A DNA stretch of 64,000 bases from Burkholderia sp. USMB20 (lineage in GTDB: Bacteria; Pseudomonadota; Gammaproteobacteria; Burkholderiales; Burkholderiaceae): contig NZ_JTAN02000018.1 of NCBI RefSeq assembly GCF_000949135.2, positions 186,001-250,000 of the forward strand, in the 5' to 3' direction. Each line of letters begins with the position of its first letter. Within the stretch, counting starts at the first letter, position 1. The translations under genes were made by a program, and so were the position numbers. This document shows positions 17,353 through 26,396 of this stretch, one piece after another. A model generated the notes under the pieces. It saw only the letters and a program-made list of their open reading frames with translations, ran no database searches and was not told the DNA's origin.

Positions 17353-18632
17353 AGCACAAACGACTCTGGTTCGGCGCGGCGGTTGTCGCGGTCGTCGGTC
17401 TCGCGGTCGCGATCGGCATCATGGTCCGGCCGTCGATCGCGCCGGTTGATCCGCCCGCGCGCACGTCTTTCGATCCGCAACTCGTGCGCGCGGGCGCACG
17501 CGTCGTCGCGCTCGGCGACTGCGTCGTGTGCCACACCGCGAAGGACGGCAAGCCGTTCGCCGGTGGCCTGCCGCTCGCGACACCGTTCGGCACGATCTAC
17601 GCGACCAACATCACGCCGGATGCCGACACGGGCATCGGCCGCTGGTCGCAGGCCGCGTTCGCGCGGGCGCTGCGCAGCGGCATCGCCCGCGACGGCCATC
17701 CGCTCTACCCGGCGTTTCCGTACATCCATTTCACGCGGATGTCCGACCAGGACATCGAGGCCGCATACGCGTACCTGATGACGCGCGAACCGGTGCAGAC
17801 GAAGACGCCGGCGAACGACCTGATCTTCCCGCTCAACTTCCGGCCGCTGGTCGCGTTCTGGAACGTGCTGTTCCTGCGCGAGGGCGCGTACCAGCCCGAT
17901 CCGTCGCAATCCGCGCAATGGAATCGCGGCAAGATGCTCGTCGACGGCCTCGGGCACTGCGCGTCCTGCCATTCGCCGCTGAACGCGATCGGCGGCGAAC
18001 AGGCCGGCAAGGCGTTCGACGGCGGCATCGTCGACGGCTGGGACGCGCCGCCGCTCAACACGCTCGGCAACGCGGCCCGGCCGTGGACGCAAGCGCAACT
18101 GGTCACGTACCTGCGCACCGGCCGCGCGAGCGAGCACGGCGCGGCTGCCGGACCGATGCTGCCGGTCACGCGCGATCTCGCGACGGTGCCGGCGGAAGAC
18201 GTCGAGGCGATCGCCGCGTACATCCTGTCCATCCAGAAGCCGGCCGCCGCGCGTCCCGCAACGACGGCCGCCGCGGAACACGGCCCGACGACGCCGGCCG
18301 CGCAGCGCGGCGCCGTACTGTTCCAGGCGTCGTGCGCGCAGTGTCACGGGCCGGTCTCGCCGATGCAGTCGATCGGCGAGCGGCCGACGCTCGCGTTCAG
18401 CACGGCCATCCATGCCGACACGCCGCGCAACGCGATCCAGATGATGTTCAACGGCATCGGCTGGCACGGCGAGGACACGCTGAACTACATGCCGTCCTAC
18501 CTCGACCAGTACGACGACGCGCAGATCGCGGATCTCGCCGCCTACCTGCGCGAGACGTATTCCGATCGCCCCGCATGGAGCGGCATCGACACCCTAGCCG
18601 CGAAGCTCAGAAAGGAGGACCGCGCACCATGA
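17349..18632 (+). CDS. Triheme membrane cytochrome c, electron acceptor of the Mo hydroxylase
   Basis: A 427-residue protein with an N-terminal membrane anchor (about residues 6-26) and three c-type heme sites: CVVCH near 58, CASCH near 204 and CAQCH near 329. This three-domain layout is that of the cytochrome subunits that accompany aldehyde, gluconate or nicotinate/isoquinoline-type dehydrogenases. Its stop overlaps the start of the 2Fe-2S subunit (ATGA at 18629-18632), and the ribosome-binding site AAAGGAGG of that gene lies inside it. It should take electrons from the Mo/Fe-S enzyme on the periplasmic side and pass them to the respiratory chain. Confidence 0.9.
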   Translation: MKHKRLWFGAAVVAVVGLAVAIGIMVRPSIAPVDPPARTSFDPQLVRAGARVVALGDCVVCHTAKDGKPFAGGLPLATPFGTIYATNITPDADTGIGRWSQAAFARALRSGIARDGHPLYPAFPYIHFTRMSDQDIEAAYAYLMTREPVQTKTPANDLIFPLNFRPLVAFWNVLFLREGAYQPDPSQSAQWNRGKMLVDGLGHCASCHSPLNAIGGEQAGKAFDGGIVDGWDAPPLNTLGNAARPWTQAQLVTYLRTGRASEHGAAAGPMLPVTRDLATVPAEDVEAIAAYILSIQKPAAARPATTAAAEHGPTTPAAQRGAVLFQASCAQCHGPVSPMQSIGERPTLAFSTAIHADTPRNAIQMMFNGIGWHGEDTLNYMPSYLDQYDDAQIADLAAYLRETYSDRPAWSGIDTLAAKLRKEDRAP

Positions 18633-19129
18633 TCGCCCTCACCGTGAATGGCGTGCGGCACACGCTCGACATCGATCCGTCGACGCCGCTGCTGTACGCG
18701 CTGCGCAACGACCTGCACCTGCACGGCGCGAAATTCGGCTGCGGCCTCGGGCAATGCGGCGCATGTACCGTGATCGTCGACGACAAGCCGATGTTCTCGT
18801 GCCTGATTCCGGTCGCCGCGCTCGGCGAGCGCCGCGTCAGAACCGTCGAAAGCCTCGGCACGGCCGACCATCCGGGCAAGCTTCAACAGGCGTTCATCGA
18901 CCATCAGGCGGCGCAGTGCGGCTACTGCATCGCGGGCATGATCATGCGTGCGCAGGCGCTGCTCGAACGCAACCCGAAACCGACCGAACGCGAGCTGCGC
19001 ACCCACATGGAACCGAACCTGTGCCGTTGCGGCACCCACATGCGGATCCTGGCCGCCGTGCGCCAGGTCGCGGGCCTGCCGGAGCCGGAACCGTCCGCCG
19101 CGCCGGTCATGATCAGCAAGGGAATCTGA
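18629..19129 (+). CDS. 2Fe-2S subunit of a molybdenum hydroxylase (IorA/NicA-like)
   Basis: A 166-residue small subunit with two iron-sulfur sites. The plant-type cluster uses C38, C43, C46 and C58 (FGCGLGQCGAC). The second uses C97, C100, C132 and C134 (CGYC and CRC). This is the standard small subunit of xanthine-oxidase-family enzymes that hydroxylate N-heterocycles or oxidise aldehydes, such as isoquinoline 1-oxidoreductase IorA or nicotinate hydroxylase NicA. The start has a near-perfect ribosome-binding site AAAGGAGG at 18611-18618. It overlaps its neighbours at both ends (ATGA upstream, TGATG downstream), so the three subunits are made together. Confidence 0.93.
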   Translation: MIALTVNGVRHTLDIDPSTPLLYALRNDLHLHGAKFGCGLGQCGACTVIVDDKPMFSCLIPVAALGERRVRTVESLGTADHPGKLQQAFIDHQAAQCGYCIAGMIMRAQALLERNPKPTERELRTHMEPNLCRCGTHMRILAAVRQVAGLPEPEPSAAPVMISKGI

Positions 19130-21390
19130 TGAACGCACCCGACGACATCGACGAAGGCCGCCGGCACTTCATGGTCTCCGGCGCGCTCTTCGTCGCGTTC
19201 AGCCTCGCGCCGGCCGCGCGCGCGGCCGCCGAAGTCGTGATCGCGGACGAAGGCGCCGCCGTCCACGTCGCCAAGGCCACCGAAACGCTGGCCGGCAGCC
19301 TCAAGACCAACCCGCTGCTCGACGCATGGATCAAGATCGCGCCCGACGGCAAGGTCACCGTGTTTACCGGCAAGGTCGAGCTCGGCACCGGCGTGCGCAC
19401 CGCGTTGCTGCAGGTAGCCGCCGAGGAGCTGAACATGAAGCCCTCGCTGATCACGTTCCTGACCGCCGACACCGGCGCGTCGCCGGACGAGGGCCTGACG
19501 GCCGGCAGCCACACGATGGCGGACAGCGGCTCCGCGCTGCTGAACGCCGCCGCGCAGGTGCGCGGGCTGCTGGTCGACGGCGCGGCGAAGCAGTTCGGCG
19601 TCGATCCGCGCACGCTCACCGTCGCCGATGCCGTCATCAAGGCGCCGGACGGCCGCACGATGCGCTACGGCGACGCGGTGCGCACCGTCGACCTGCACCG
19701 CAACGCGACGCCGACCTCGCCGCTGAAGCCCCCAGCCACGTTCACCGTGATCGGCACGTCGCTGCCGCGCGTCGACATCCCGAACAAGGTCACGGGCGGC
19801 GTCAGCTACGTGCAGGACATGGAACTGCCGGGCATGCTGCACGCGCGCGTCGTGATGCCGCCGGTGTACGACGCGGCACTGCAGTCGTTCGACGAAGCCG
19901 CGATCCTGAAGATGCCGGGCGTCGTGCGGATCGTGCGCAACGGCAGCATGCTCGCGGTCGTCGCGCACGGCGAATGGCAGGCGGTCGTCGCGCAGCGCGC
20001 GCTGGCCGCAAGCTGCCGCTGGTCCGGCGGCCGCACGCTGCCCGATCGCGCGACGGTCCACACGGAGCTGAAGCGAATCGCGACCCAGCGCATCGAAATC
20101 GCCAACACGCATGCGCCCACCGCGCCTGCGACGAAGACGCTGTCCGCCACGTTCCTGAAGAACTACCTGCTGCACGGCTCGATCGGGCCGTCGTGTTCGG
20201 TCGCGCATCTCGAGAACGGCACGCTGACGGTGTGGACCCACTCGCAGGGCGTCTACCCGCTGCGCGACGCCCTCGCCGAGATGCTGTCGCTGCCGAAGGC
20301 GAGCGTGCGCTGCATCCACACCGAGGGCTCCGGCTGCTACGGGCACAACGGCGCGGACGACGCGGCCGCGCATGCGGCGCTGATCGCGGCGGCGATGCCC
20401 GGCAAGCCGATCCGCGTGCAATGGATGCGCGAGCAGGAACATACGTGGGACCACTTCACGCCGGCGATGGTCACCGAGCTCAGCGCGTCGCTCGACGCGG
20501 GCGGCCGCATCGTCGACTGGAACTATGCGCTGTGGAGCAGTTCGCACAACGAGCGCATCGTCAACGCCGGCCGGCTGCTGCCCGCGCGGATGCTCGAGCC
20601 GCCGTTCGTGTCCGCGCCATCGACGCCGATGCTGCAGCCCGAGGGCGGCGGCGATCGCAACGCGATCCCGCTGTACGCGCTGCCCAACATGCACATCGTC
20701 AACAACTTCTCGCCGACGATGCCGCTGCAGACTTCCGCGATGCGCTCGCTCGGCGCGCACACCAACGTGTGGGCCATCGAGAGCTTCATGGACGAGCTCG
20801 CGCACGCGGCCGGCGTCGATCCGGTCGAATTCCGCCTGCGCCACATGCAGGACCCTCGCGCGCGGCAGGTGATCCAGCTCGCCGCGGCCCGGTTCGGCTG
20901 GCCGCGGCCGCCGCGCGCGCGCAATCGCGGCGTCGGCTTCGCGTTCGGCAAGTACAAGAACCTGATGGCCTACGTCGCGATCGCGATCGAGATCACGGTC
21001 GAGCCGGAGACGGGCCACGTGACGCTCGATCGCGCGGAAGTCGCGGTTGACGCCGGCCAGGTCGTGTCGCCGGACGGCATCCGCAACCAGATCGAGGGCG
21101 GCATCGTGCAGGCCGCCAGCTGGACACTGTACGAGGCGCTGAAATACGATACGCAGCGCATTCGCAGTTTCGACTGGAGCAGCTATCCGATCCTGCGGTT
21201 CGGCTCGGCCCCGCAAAGCATCAAGGTGCATCTGATCAATCGCCCCGGTGCGCCGTTCCTCGGCGCGGCCGAGGCGTCGATGGGGCCGACCGCGGGCGCG
21301 CTGGCCAACGCGATCTTCGACGCGACCGGCCAGCGCATGCGCGAAATGCCGTTCGCCGGCGATTCGCTCAGGAAACGGATCGACGCATAG
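19129..21390 (+). CDS. Molybdopterin large subunit, Tat-exported (IorB-like)
   Basis: A 753-residue molybdopterin-binding subunit. The start MNAPDDIDEGRRHFMVSGAL is a twin-arginine signal, and a hydrophobic Ala-rich stretch follows, so the enzyme is exported folded to the periplasm. The domain begins near residue 60 (WIKIAPDGKVTVFTGKVELG). Later motifs such as GSGCYGHNGADD, QTSAMRSLGAHTN and the terminal GAAEASMGPTAGALANAIFD are typical of the IorB/aldehyde-dehydrogenase branch. The catalytic Glu is probably the one in GAAEASMGP. The family inserts oxygen from water into an electrophilic ring carbon or oxidises an aldehyde. No FAD subunit is encoded, which matches the cytochrome c acceptor next door. 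Confidence 0.92.
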   Translation: MNAPDDIDEGRRHFMVSGALFVAFSLAPAARAAAEVVIADEGAAVHVAKATETLAGSLKTNPLLDAWIKIAPDGKVTVFTGKVELGTGVRTALLQVAAEELNMKPSLITFLTADTGASPDEGLTAGSHTMADSGSALLNAAAQVRGLLVDGAAKQFGVDPRTLTVADAVIKAPDGRTMRYGDAVRTVDLHRNATPTSPLKPPATFTVIGTSLPRVDIPNKVTGGVSYVQDMELPGMLHARVVMPPVYDAALQSFDEAAILKMPGVVRIVRNGSMLAVVAHGEWQAVVAQRALAASCRWSGGRTLPDRATVHTELKRIATQRIEIANTHAPTAPATKTLSATFLKNYLLHGSIGPSCSVAHLENGTLTVWTHSQGVYPLRDALAEMLSLPKASVRCIHTEGSGCYGHNGADDAAAHAALIAAAMPGKPIRVQWMREQEHTWDHFTPAMVTELSASLDAGGRIVDWNYALWSSSHNERIVNAGRLLPARMLEPPFVSAPSTPMLQPEGGGDRNAIPLYALPNMHIVNNFSPTMPLQTSAMRSLGAHTNVWAIESFMDELAHAAGVDPVEFRLRHMQDPRARQVIQLAAARFGWPRPPRARNRGVGFAFGKYKNLMAYVAIAIEITVEPETGHVTLDRAEVAVDAGQVVSPDGIRNQIEGGIVQAASWTLYEALKYDTQRIRSFDWSSYPILRFGSAPQSIKVHLINRPGAPFLGAAEASMGPTAGALANAIFDATGQRMREMPFAGDSLRKRIDA

Positions 21391-21461
21391 CCGCACCTCA
21401 CAACCGACCGCGCCGGCACGGACCGGCGCCGGCAACCCGACAGGCTGGAGATTTCTGAACG

Positions 21462-22379
21462 ATGGATACCTTGCTTTCGATGCGCGTGTTCACGCGCATC
21501 GTCGAGACGGGCAGTTTCACGCGCGCGTCGGACACCACCGGGCTCACGACGCCGCGCGTGTCCGCGCTGCTGAGCACGCTCGAACAGCATCTCGGCTGCC
21601 GGCTGCTGAACCGCACGACGCGCCGCATCTCGCTGACCGAGGACGGGCAGGCCTATTACGAACGCTGCGTCGGCGTGCTGCGCGAGATCGACGACATGGA
21701 AGCGGCCGTCTCGCAGGCGCGCAACGTGCCGCGCGGCCGCCTGAAGGTGAACCTGCCGCCGGCGATGGCGAAACAGATCATGGTGCCCGCGCTGCCCGAA
21801 TTCCTCGCCGCCCACCCGGGCATCTCGGTCGAACTCGGCGTGACGGACCGGCAGATCGACCTCGTCGGCGAGGGGGTCGATTGCGTCGTGCGCATCGGCG
21901 CGCTCGACGACTCGGGGCTGGTCGCGAAACGGATCGGCAGCCTCACCACCTGCACCTGCGCGGCCCCCGCGTATCTCGAGCGCTGCGGCGCACCCGACAC
22001 GGTGGACGACCTCGCGCAGCACATCGCGGTCAGCCACATGTCGGCCGATACGGGCCGGCCGCGGCCGTGGGACTACGTCGTCGACGGCGAAACGCGCATC
22101 ATCCAGATGTGCGGCACGGTCGCGGTCAACGACGCCGACACCTACATCGCATGCGGCGTTGCGGGGATCGGCCTGATCAAGACCTCGCTGTACCTGGTCG
22201 AGCCGTACCTGAAATCGGGACGCCTGCGCGAGGTGCTGACCGATTTCAACACGCCGCCGCGGCCGATCTCGATCCTGTATCCGCCCAACCGGCACACGCC
22301 CGTCAAGCTCAAGGTCTTCGTCGACTGGCTCGCCGGCCTGTTCGCGCAGATCCCGACGCTGCAGGGCCAGCGAGGCTGA
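21462..22379 (+). CDS. LysR-family transcriptional regulator
   Basis: A 305-residue LysR protein: an N-terminal winged HTH (about 1-60, FTRIVETGSFTRASDTTGL) and a two-lobed ligand-binding domain (about 90-295). It lies 71 bases after the Mo subunit and 140 bases before monooxygenase C, on the same strand, so it is not in the usual divergent position. It probably controls monooxygenase C and/or the hydroxylase operon in response to the aromatic substrate (inference). GGAG sits about 13 bases before the ATG. Confidence 0.9.
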   Translation: MDTLLSMRVFTRIVETGSFTRASDTTGLTTPRVSALLSTLEQHLGCRLLNRTTRRISLTEDGQAYYERCVGVLREIDDMEAAVSQARNVPRGRLKVNLPPAMAKQIMVPALPEFLAAHPGISVELGVTDRQIDLVGEGVDCVVRIGALDDSGLVAKRIGSLTTCTCAAPAYLERCGAPDTVDDLAQHIAVSHMSADTGRPRPWDYVVDGETRIIQMCGTVAVNDADTYIACGVAGIGLIKTSLYLVEPYLKSGRLREVLTDFNTPPRPISILYPPNRHTPVKLKVFVDWLAGLFAQIPTLQGQRG

Positions 22380-22520
22380 AGGCCGCCCGCATCGCGCAGC
22401 GCATGAATCAAGTGATTTAAGGCGGCGTTTTAGGACAATTCAGCCCGCGCGATCCAGACTGGTTTCATGGGCTTCGCGATCCGCGATATCCGCGCCGGAG
22501 GCCCGCGACGAGAGGCCATC

Positions 22521-23648
22521 ATGAAGATCGCGATCGCCGGCGGCTCCATCGCGGGCCTGGCTGCCGCCGTCACGCTGAATTGCATCGGCCACGAAGTCCG
22601 CGTCTACGAGCGACGCGACCGGCCGTTTCCCGATCACGGCGGCGGCGTCGCGGTACTGCGCCGCATGACCGCCTTTCTCGACGCACACGGCGGCGGCTAC
22701 CGGCTCGCGATCGCGACGGTGCCGACGCGCCGCCGGCGCTGGATCGACCGTGCCGGCCGGATCGTCGACGACGCCTGCCAGTGGCTGCCGTTCTCGTCGT
22801 GGGACATCGTGTACCGGGCACTGTGCGCGATGCTGCCGGAAGACATGATCCGCCACGACAGCCCGGTCACCGTGGAAAGCCGCGACCCGGACGGCGTCGA
22901 CTTGCGGATCGGCGACGCGCGCGAACGGGTGGACCTGCTGGTCGCGGCGGAAGGCACGGGCTCGCGCGTGCGCACCGCGCTGTTTCCCGACTACGCGCCG
23001 CGCTATGCCGGCTATTTCGCATGGCGCGGCGTCGTCGACGAAGCCTCGTTCGATGCGCCGGGCATCGAACTGCTCGTCGAGAACCTGACGCTCCATCGCC
23101 AGCCCGGCGAACTGTTCATGGCATTCCAGATTCCCGCAGCCGACGGCAGGCCGGGCGCGCGCACGCGACGCTTCAACTGGATCTGGTATCGCAGCGAAGC
23201 GGATCTCGAACAGTTGCGCGGCCATCTGGCCGGGATCGGCGAGCGCCCGCCCGGCACCTCGGCCGAACCGGGGCGGTTGTCGACGCGCTCGCACACCGCG
23301 CTCGGCGTGCTGGCACGCGAGCGACTGCCGGCGGTGCTGTCGCAACTGGTCGACGCGACCGCCGCACCGACCGTCCAGGCGGTGTTCGACGTGCTGAGCC
23401 CCGCGTTCGCCGGCGGCCGCATCGCGCTGGTCGGCGACGCGGCGTGCACGCTGCGGCCCCACTCGGCATCCGGCATGTCGCAGGCGCTCGCCGACGCCGT
23501 CACGCTCGCGCAGACGCTGCCGCCCGACGCGCACGACGTCTCGGCGCGGACCGCATCGTGGGCGGCCACGCGCCGCGTCGCGCTGGCCGGCCTCGCCGAC
23601 GCCGGCATGCGGCGCGCGGCCGAATTCGGCCTCGGTGCCCGCGCATGA
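22521..23648 (+). CDS. FAD-dependent aromatic hydroxylase (paralogue C)
   Basis: A 375-residue flavin monooxygenase, a close paralogue of the protein at 15556 and of near-identical length. It shares MKIAIAGGSIAGLA at the start, RRRRWIDRAG, LPFSSWD and the late GD motif VGDAACTLRPHSASG. The dihydroxypyridine-monooxygenase-like GGSIAGL is kept, and a DG-like motif occurs as AAEGTGSRVRTALF, where the Asp of DG is Glu, unlike paralogues A and B. GAGAGG lies before the ATG at 22521. It follows the LysR gene and may form its own transcription unit. Confidence 0.87.
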   Translation: MKIAIAGGSIAGLAAAVTLNCIGHEVRVYERRDRPFPDHGGGVAVLRRMTAFLDAHGGGYRLAIATVPTRRRRWIDRAGRIVDDACQWLPFSSWDIVYRALCAMLPEDMIRHDSPVTVESRDPDGVDLRIGDARERVDLLVAAEGTGSRVRTALFPDYAPRYAGYFAWRGVVDEASFDAPGIELLVENLTLHRQPGELFMAFQIPAADGRPGARTRRFNWIWYRSEADLEQLRGHLAGIGERPPGTSAEPGRLSTRSHTALGVLARERLPAVLSQLVDATAAPTVQAVFDVLSPAFAGGRIALVGDAACTLRPHSASGMSQALADAVTLAQTLPPDAHDVSARTASWAATRRVALAGLADAGMRRAAEFGLGARA

Positions 23649-23716
23649 ACCCGCACGTGCTCCGGCCCCTTTGCGCGCCGCGCAATGCTCGATTGCGCAG
23701 CGGGCGTATTCCCTTG

Positions 23717-23734
23717 TTATCGATCGATCAATAA
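23717..23734. promoter_or_regulatory. Degenerate relative of the TTATC-N4-GATAA palindrome
   Basis: TTATCGATCGATCAATAA lies about 100 bases before the MFS gene. Its left arm matches the operator candidates at 1009 and 10374, but the right arm reads GATCA at the expected spacing. It may be a weak site or chance, since ATCGAT is itself self-complementary. Confidence 0.25.
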
Positions 23735-23830
23735 TCTTGACGGCAATGCGGCGGCTTCCTGTTCGCCGCGACGCATCCCGAAACGCCCGACGGACAAACG
23801 GGCCCGACCGCTCTCTTCAAGGAGTCGACC

Positions 23831-25048
23831 ATGTCAGCAGAATCCACCCCGCTCGCGCCCCAGGGGCACGCGGCCAAGCTCACGCAGGGCCTCATCCTGC
23901 TGTTCGCGTTCAGTTGCGGCGCGATCGTCGCGAACCTGTACTACGCGCAGCCGATCACCGAACTCATCGCACCCAGCCTGCACATGTCGGGCGAAACCGC
24001 GAGCCTCATCGTGTCGCTGACGCAGATCGGCTACGCGCTCGGCCTATTCTTCATCGTGCCGCTCGGCGACCTGCTCGAAAACCGCAAGCTGATGATCACG
24101 ACCGCCGTCGTGTCGATCGCGAGCCTTGCGGCGGCGGCGATGGTGCATACGCCCGGGCCGTTCCTCGCGATCTCGCTGCTGATCGGCTTCAGCTCGGTCG
24201 CCGTGCAGATCCTGGTGCCGCTTGCCGCGCACCTCGCGCCCGATCATTCCCGCGGCCGCGTGGTCGGCACGATCATGAGCGGGCTGCTGCTCGGCATCCT
24301 GCTCGCGCGCCCGCTGTCGAGCGTGGTGGCCGACGCGTTCGGCTGGCGCTTCGTGTTCGCCGCCGCCGCCGTGCTGATGACGCTCGTGACGGCCGTGCTC
24401 GCGCTGACGATCCCGTCGCGCCAGCCCGATCACCGCGCGACCTATTTCGAACTGATCGGCTCGCTGCTGCATCTGGTCCGCACGATGCCGGTGCTGCGCC
24501 ATCGCGCGTTCTACCAGGGCCTGATGTTCGCGTCGTTCAGCCTGTTCTGGACCGCCGTGCCGGTCGAGCTCACGCGTCACTACGGCCTGTCGCAATCGGC
24601 CATCGGCCTGTTCGCGCTGGTCGGCGCGATCGGCGCGACGTCGGCGCCCGTCGCCGGCCGTCTCGCGGATGCCGGGCACACGGTGCGGGCGACGCTGATC
24701 GCGCTGGTCGCCGGCGCACTGTCGTATGCGGTCGCACTGGTCCACGGTGCCGGGCTGTACGGCCTCGTCGTCACCGGCATCGTGCTCGACTTCGCGGTGC
24801 AGATGAACATGGTGCTCGGCCAGCGCGAGATCTACGCGCTGCATGCGGCGAGCCGCAACCGCCTGAACGCGCTGTACATGACCAGCATCTTCGTCGGCGG
24901 CGCCGTCGGCTCCGCGCTCGCGAGCCCGCTGTACGAGCATGGCGGCTGGCCGCTCGTCGCGGCCGTCGCCGGCGCGTTCCCGATCGTCGCGCTCGCCCAC
25001 TACCTCGTGATCGGGCGGCCGCACGCGCAACGCCACGCCCAGGCTTGA
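23831..25048 (+). CDS. MFS transporter (DHA1-type, 12 membrane segments)
   Basis: A 405-residue major-facilitator protein with about 12 membrane helices. The loop 2-3 signature appears as VPLGDLLENRKLMI, and helix 4-5 features are kept (RGRVVGTIMSGLLLGILLARPLS). The overall look, with VANLYYAQPI near the start, is that of the drug:H+ antiporter 1 group. AAGGAG sits 7 bases before the ATG. It follows monooxygenase C and precedes the Old Yellow Enzyme homologue, so it may export toxic hydroxylated intermediates or move the substrate (inference). Confidence 0.88.
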   Translation: MSAESTPLAPQGHAAKLTQGLILLFAFSCGAIVANLYYAQPITELIAPSLHMSGETASLIVSLTQIGYALGLFFIVPLGDLLENRKLMITTAVVSIASLAAAAMVHTPGPFLAISLLIGFSSVAVQILVPLAAHLAPDHSRGRVVGTIMSGLLLGILLARPLSSVVADAFGWRFVFAAAAVLMTLVTAVLALTIPSRQPDHRATYFELIGSLLHLVRTMPVLRHRAFYQGLMFASFSLFWTAVPVELTRHYGLSQSAIGLFALVGAIGATSAPVAGRLADAGHTVRATLIALVAGALSYAVALVHGAGLYGLVVTGIVLDFAVQMNMVLGQREIYALHAASRNRLNALYMTSIFVGGAVGSALASPLYEHGGWPLVAAVAGAFPIVALAHYLVIGRPHAQRHAQA

Positions 25049-25069
25049 ACCGGCGCCGGCACCGGTTCA
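25046..25069. terminator. Hairpin after the MFS gene
   Basis: TGAACCGG and CCGGTTCA form an 8-bp stem around an 8-base loop. The stem begins at the stop codon of the MFS gene. No T-run follows, so it is a weak or Rho-assisted terminator candidate. Confidence 0.4.
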
Positions 25070-25210
25070 CGCGCGAACGCCGCTCGGGTCGCTCGCGCCA
25101 TTGGAACGCTGCCGGCACGTCACCTCCGACTTTCCGCAGGGCCCGCCGCGACACCGGCCACGGCCGCACGATCCGCGGCGCCGCCCTGCTCCACGCAAAA
25201 GGAATTCATC

Positions 25211-26323
25211 ATGTCTACCCTGCTCGGTAACTACGATCTGCGCGGCCTGCCGCTTCCCAACCGTATCGTGATGGGGCCGATGACGCGTTCTCGCGCGCCT
25301 TCGCGCGGCCAGCCGACCGCGCTCATGGCCGAGTACTACGCCCAGCGCGCATCCGCCGGCCTGATCGTCACCGAAGCGACCAACGTCAGCCCGGCCTCCG
25401 CGGCGTTCGAACTGACGCCCGGGCTCGTCACCGACGAGCAGGCGGCCGGCTGGAAACAGGTCACCGACGCAGTTCATGCGAACGGCGGGCGCATCTTCGC
25501 GCAGCTCTGGCACGGCGGCCGGGTCAGCTCGCTGACGCTGCTCGGCGGCGAAGCGCCGCTGTCGCCGTCCGGCGTCAACGACGATCTCGAACAGCTGCAG
25601 GTGTGGGCGCAGTTGCAGAACGGCTACTACACGAAGATTCACGCGACGCCGTCGCGCGCGATGACGACCGACGAGGTCGCCGCGACGGTCGAGGAATTCC
25701 GCCAGGCGACGCTGCGCGCGAAGGCGGCCGGCTTCGACGGCGTCGAGATTCACGCGGCCAACGGCTACCTGCCGCACCAGTTCCTGTCGTCGACGCTGAA
25801 CCGCCGCGACGACCGCTACGGCGGCTCGGTCGCGAACCGCGCGCGCTTTCTCGAGGAAATCGTCGACGCGGTGGGCGGCGTGCTGCCGCTCGATCGCGTG
25901 GGCGTGCGCATCTCGCCGTACGCGAAGTACAACAACGTGCGCGACGCGGATCCGGATGCGACGTACGCCTACGTCGGGCGCATGCTCGACGAAGCCGGCG
26001 TCGCCTATGTACACGCGGCGGACACCAACGGCTGGAGCGGCGAACCCGACCTGCCGCGCATCGTCGCGAACACGCGCAACGCGTATCGCGGCACGCTGAT
26101 CGTCAACGGCGGCATCGCGCCGGAGGCCGCGAATGCGCTGATCGACGCGGGCGACGCCGATCTCGTCGCGTTCGCGCGCGCCTACATCGCGAACCCCGAT
26201 CTCGTCGAGCGCATCGCGGCGAAGGCGCCGCTCGCCGCACCGAAGACGGTCGGCTGGTATGGCGGCGACCGCGCGGGTTATGTCGACTATGCGCGTCATG
26301 ACGCGGCGGGCGTGAACGTTTGA
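25211..26323 (+). CDS. Old Yellow Enzyme family NAD(P)H:flavin oxidoreductase
   Basis: A 370-residue FMN-binding TIM-barrel ene-reductase. The start (LPNRIVMGPMTRSRA) and the substrate-binding pair H/N in EIHAANGYLPHQF are typical, followed by the catalytic-Tyr-bearing NGYL and the phosphate-binding GGI and AFARAYIANP. Such enzymes reduce activated C=C bonds of enones, maleimides or nitro-compounds. In this region it could reduce an unsaturated ring-opened intermediate or detoxify an electrophile. AAAGGAA precedes the ATG. It is the last plus-strand gene of the catabolic region and converges on the HD-fold gene. Confidence 0.92.
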   Translation: MSTLLGNYDLRGLPLPNRIVMGPMTRSRAPSRGQPTALMAEYYAQRASAGLIVTEATNVSPASAAFELTPGLVTDEQAAGWKQVTDAVHANGGRIFAQLWHGGRVSSLTLLGGEAPLSPSGVNDDLEQLQVWAQLQNGYYTKIHATPSRAMTTDEVAATVEEFRQATLRAKAAGFDGVEIHAANGYLPHQFLSSTLNRRDDRYGGSVANRARFLEEIVDAVGGVLPLDRVGVRISPYAKYNNVRDADPDATYAYVGRMLDEAGVAYVHAADTNGWSGEPDLPRIVANTRNAYRGTLIVNGGIAPEAANALIDAGDADLVAFARAYIANPDLVERIAAKAPLAAPKTVGWYGGDRAGYVDYARHDAAGVNV

Positions 26324-26339
26324 ACGCCCGAGCACCGCA

Positions 26340-26361
26340 GCGGCGGCCAAACTGCCGCCGC
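26340..26361. terminator. Bidirectional hairpin between convergent genes
   Basis: GCGGCGGC and GCCGCCGC form an 8-bp stem around the loop CAAACT, midway between the convergent ends at 26323 and 26397. There is no strong T-run. Confidence 0.45.
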
Positions 26362-26396
26362 GGCAAGCTCGCGCCACCGGCCCCGAAACGACGCCG

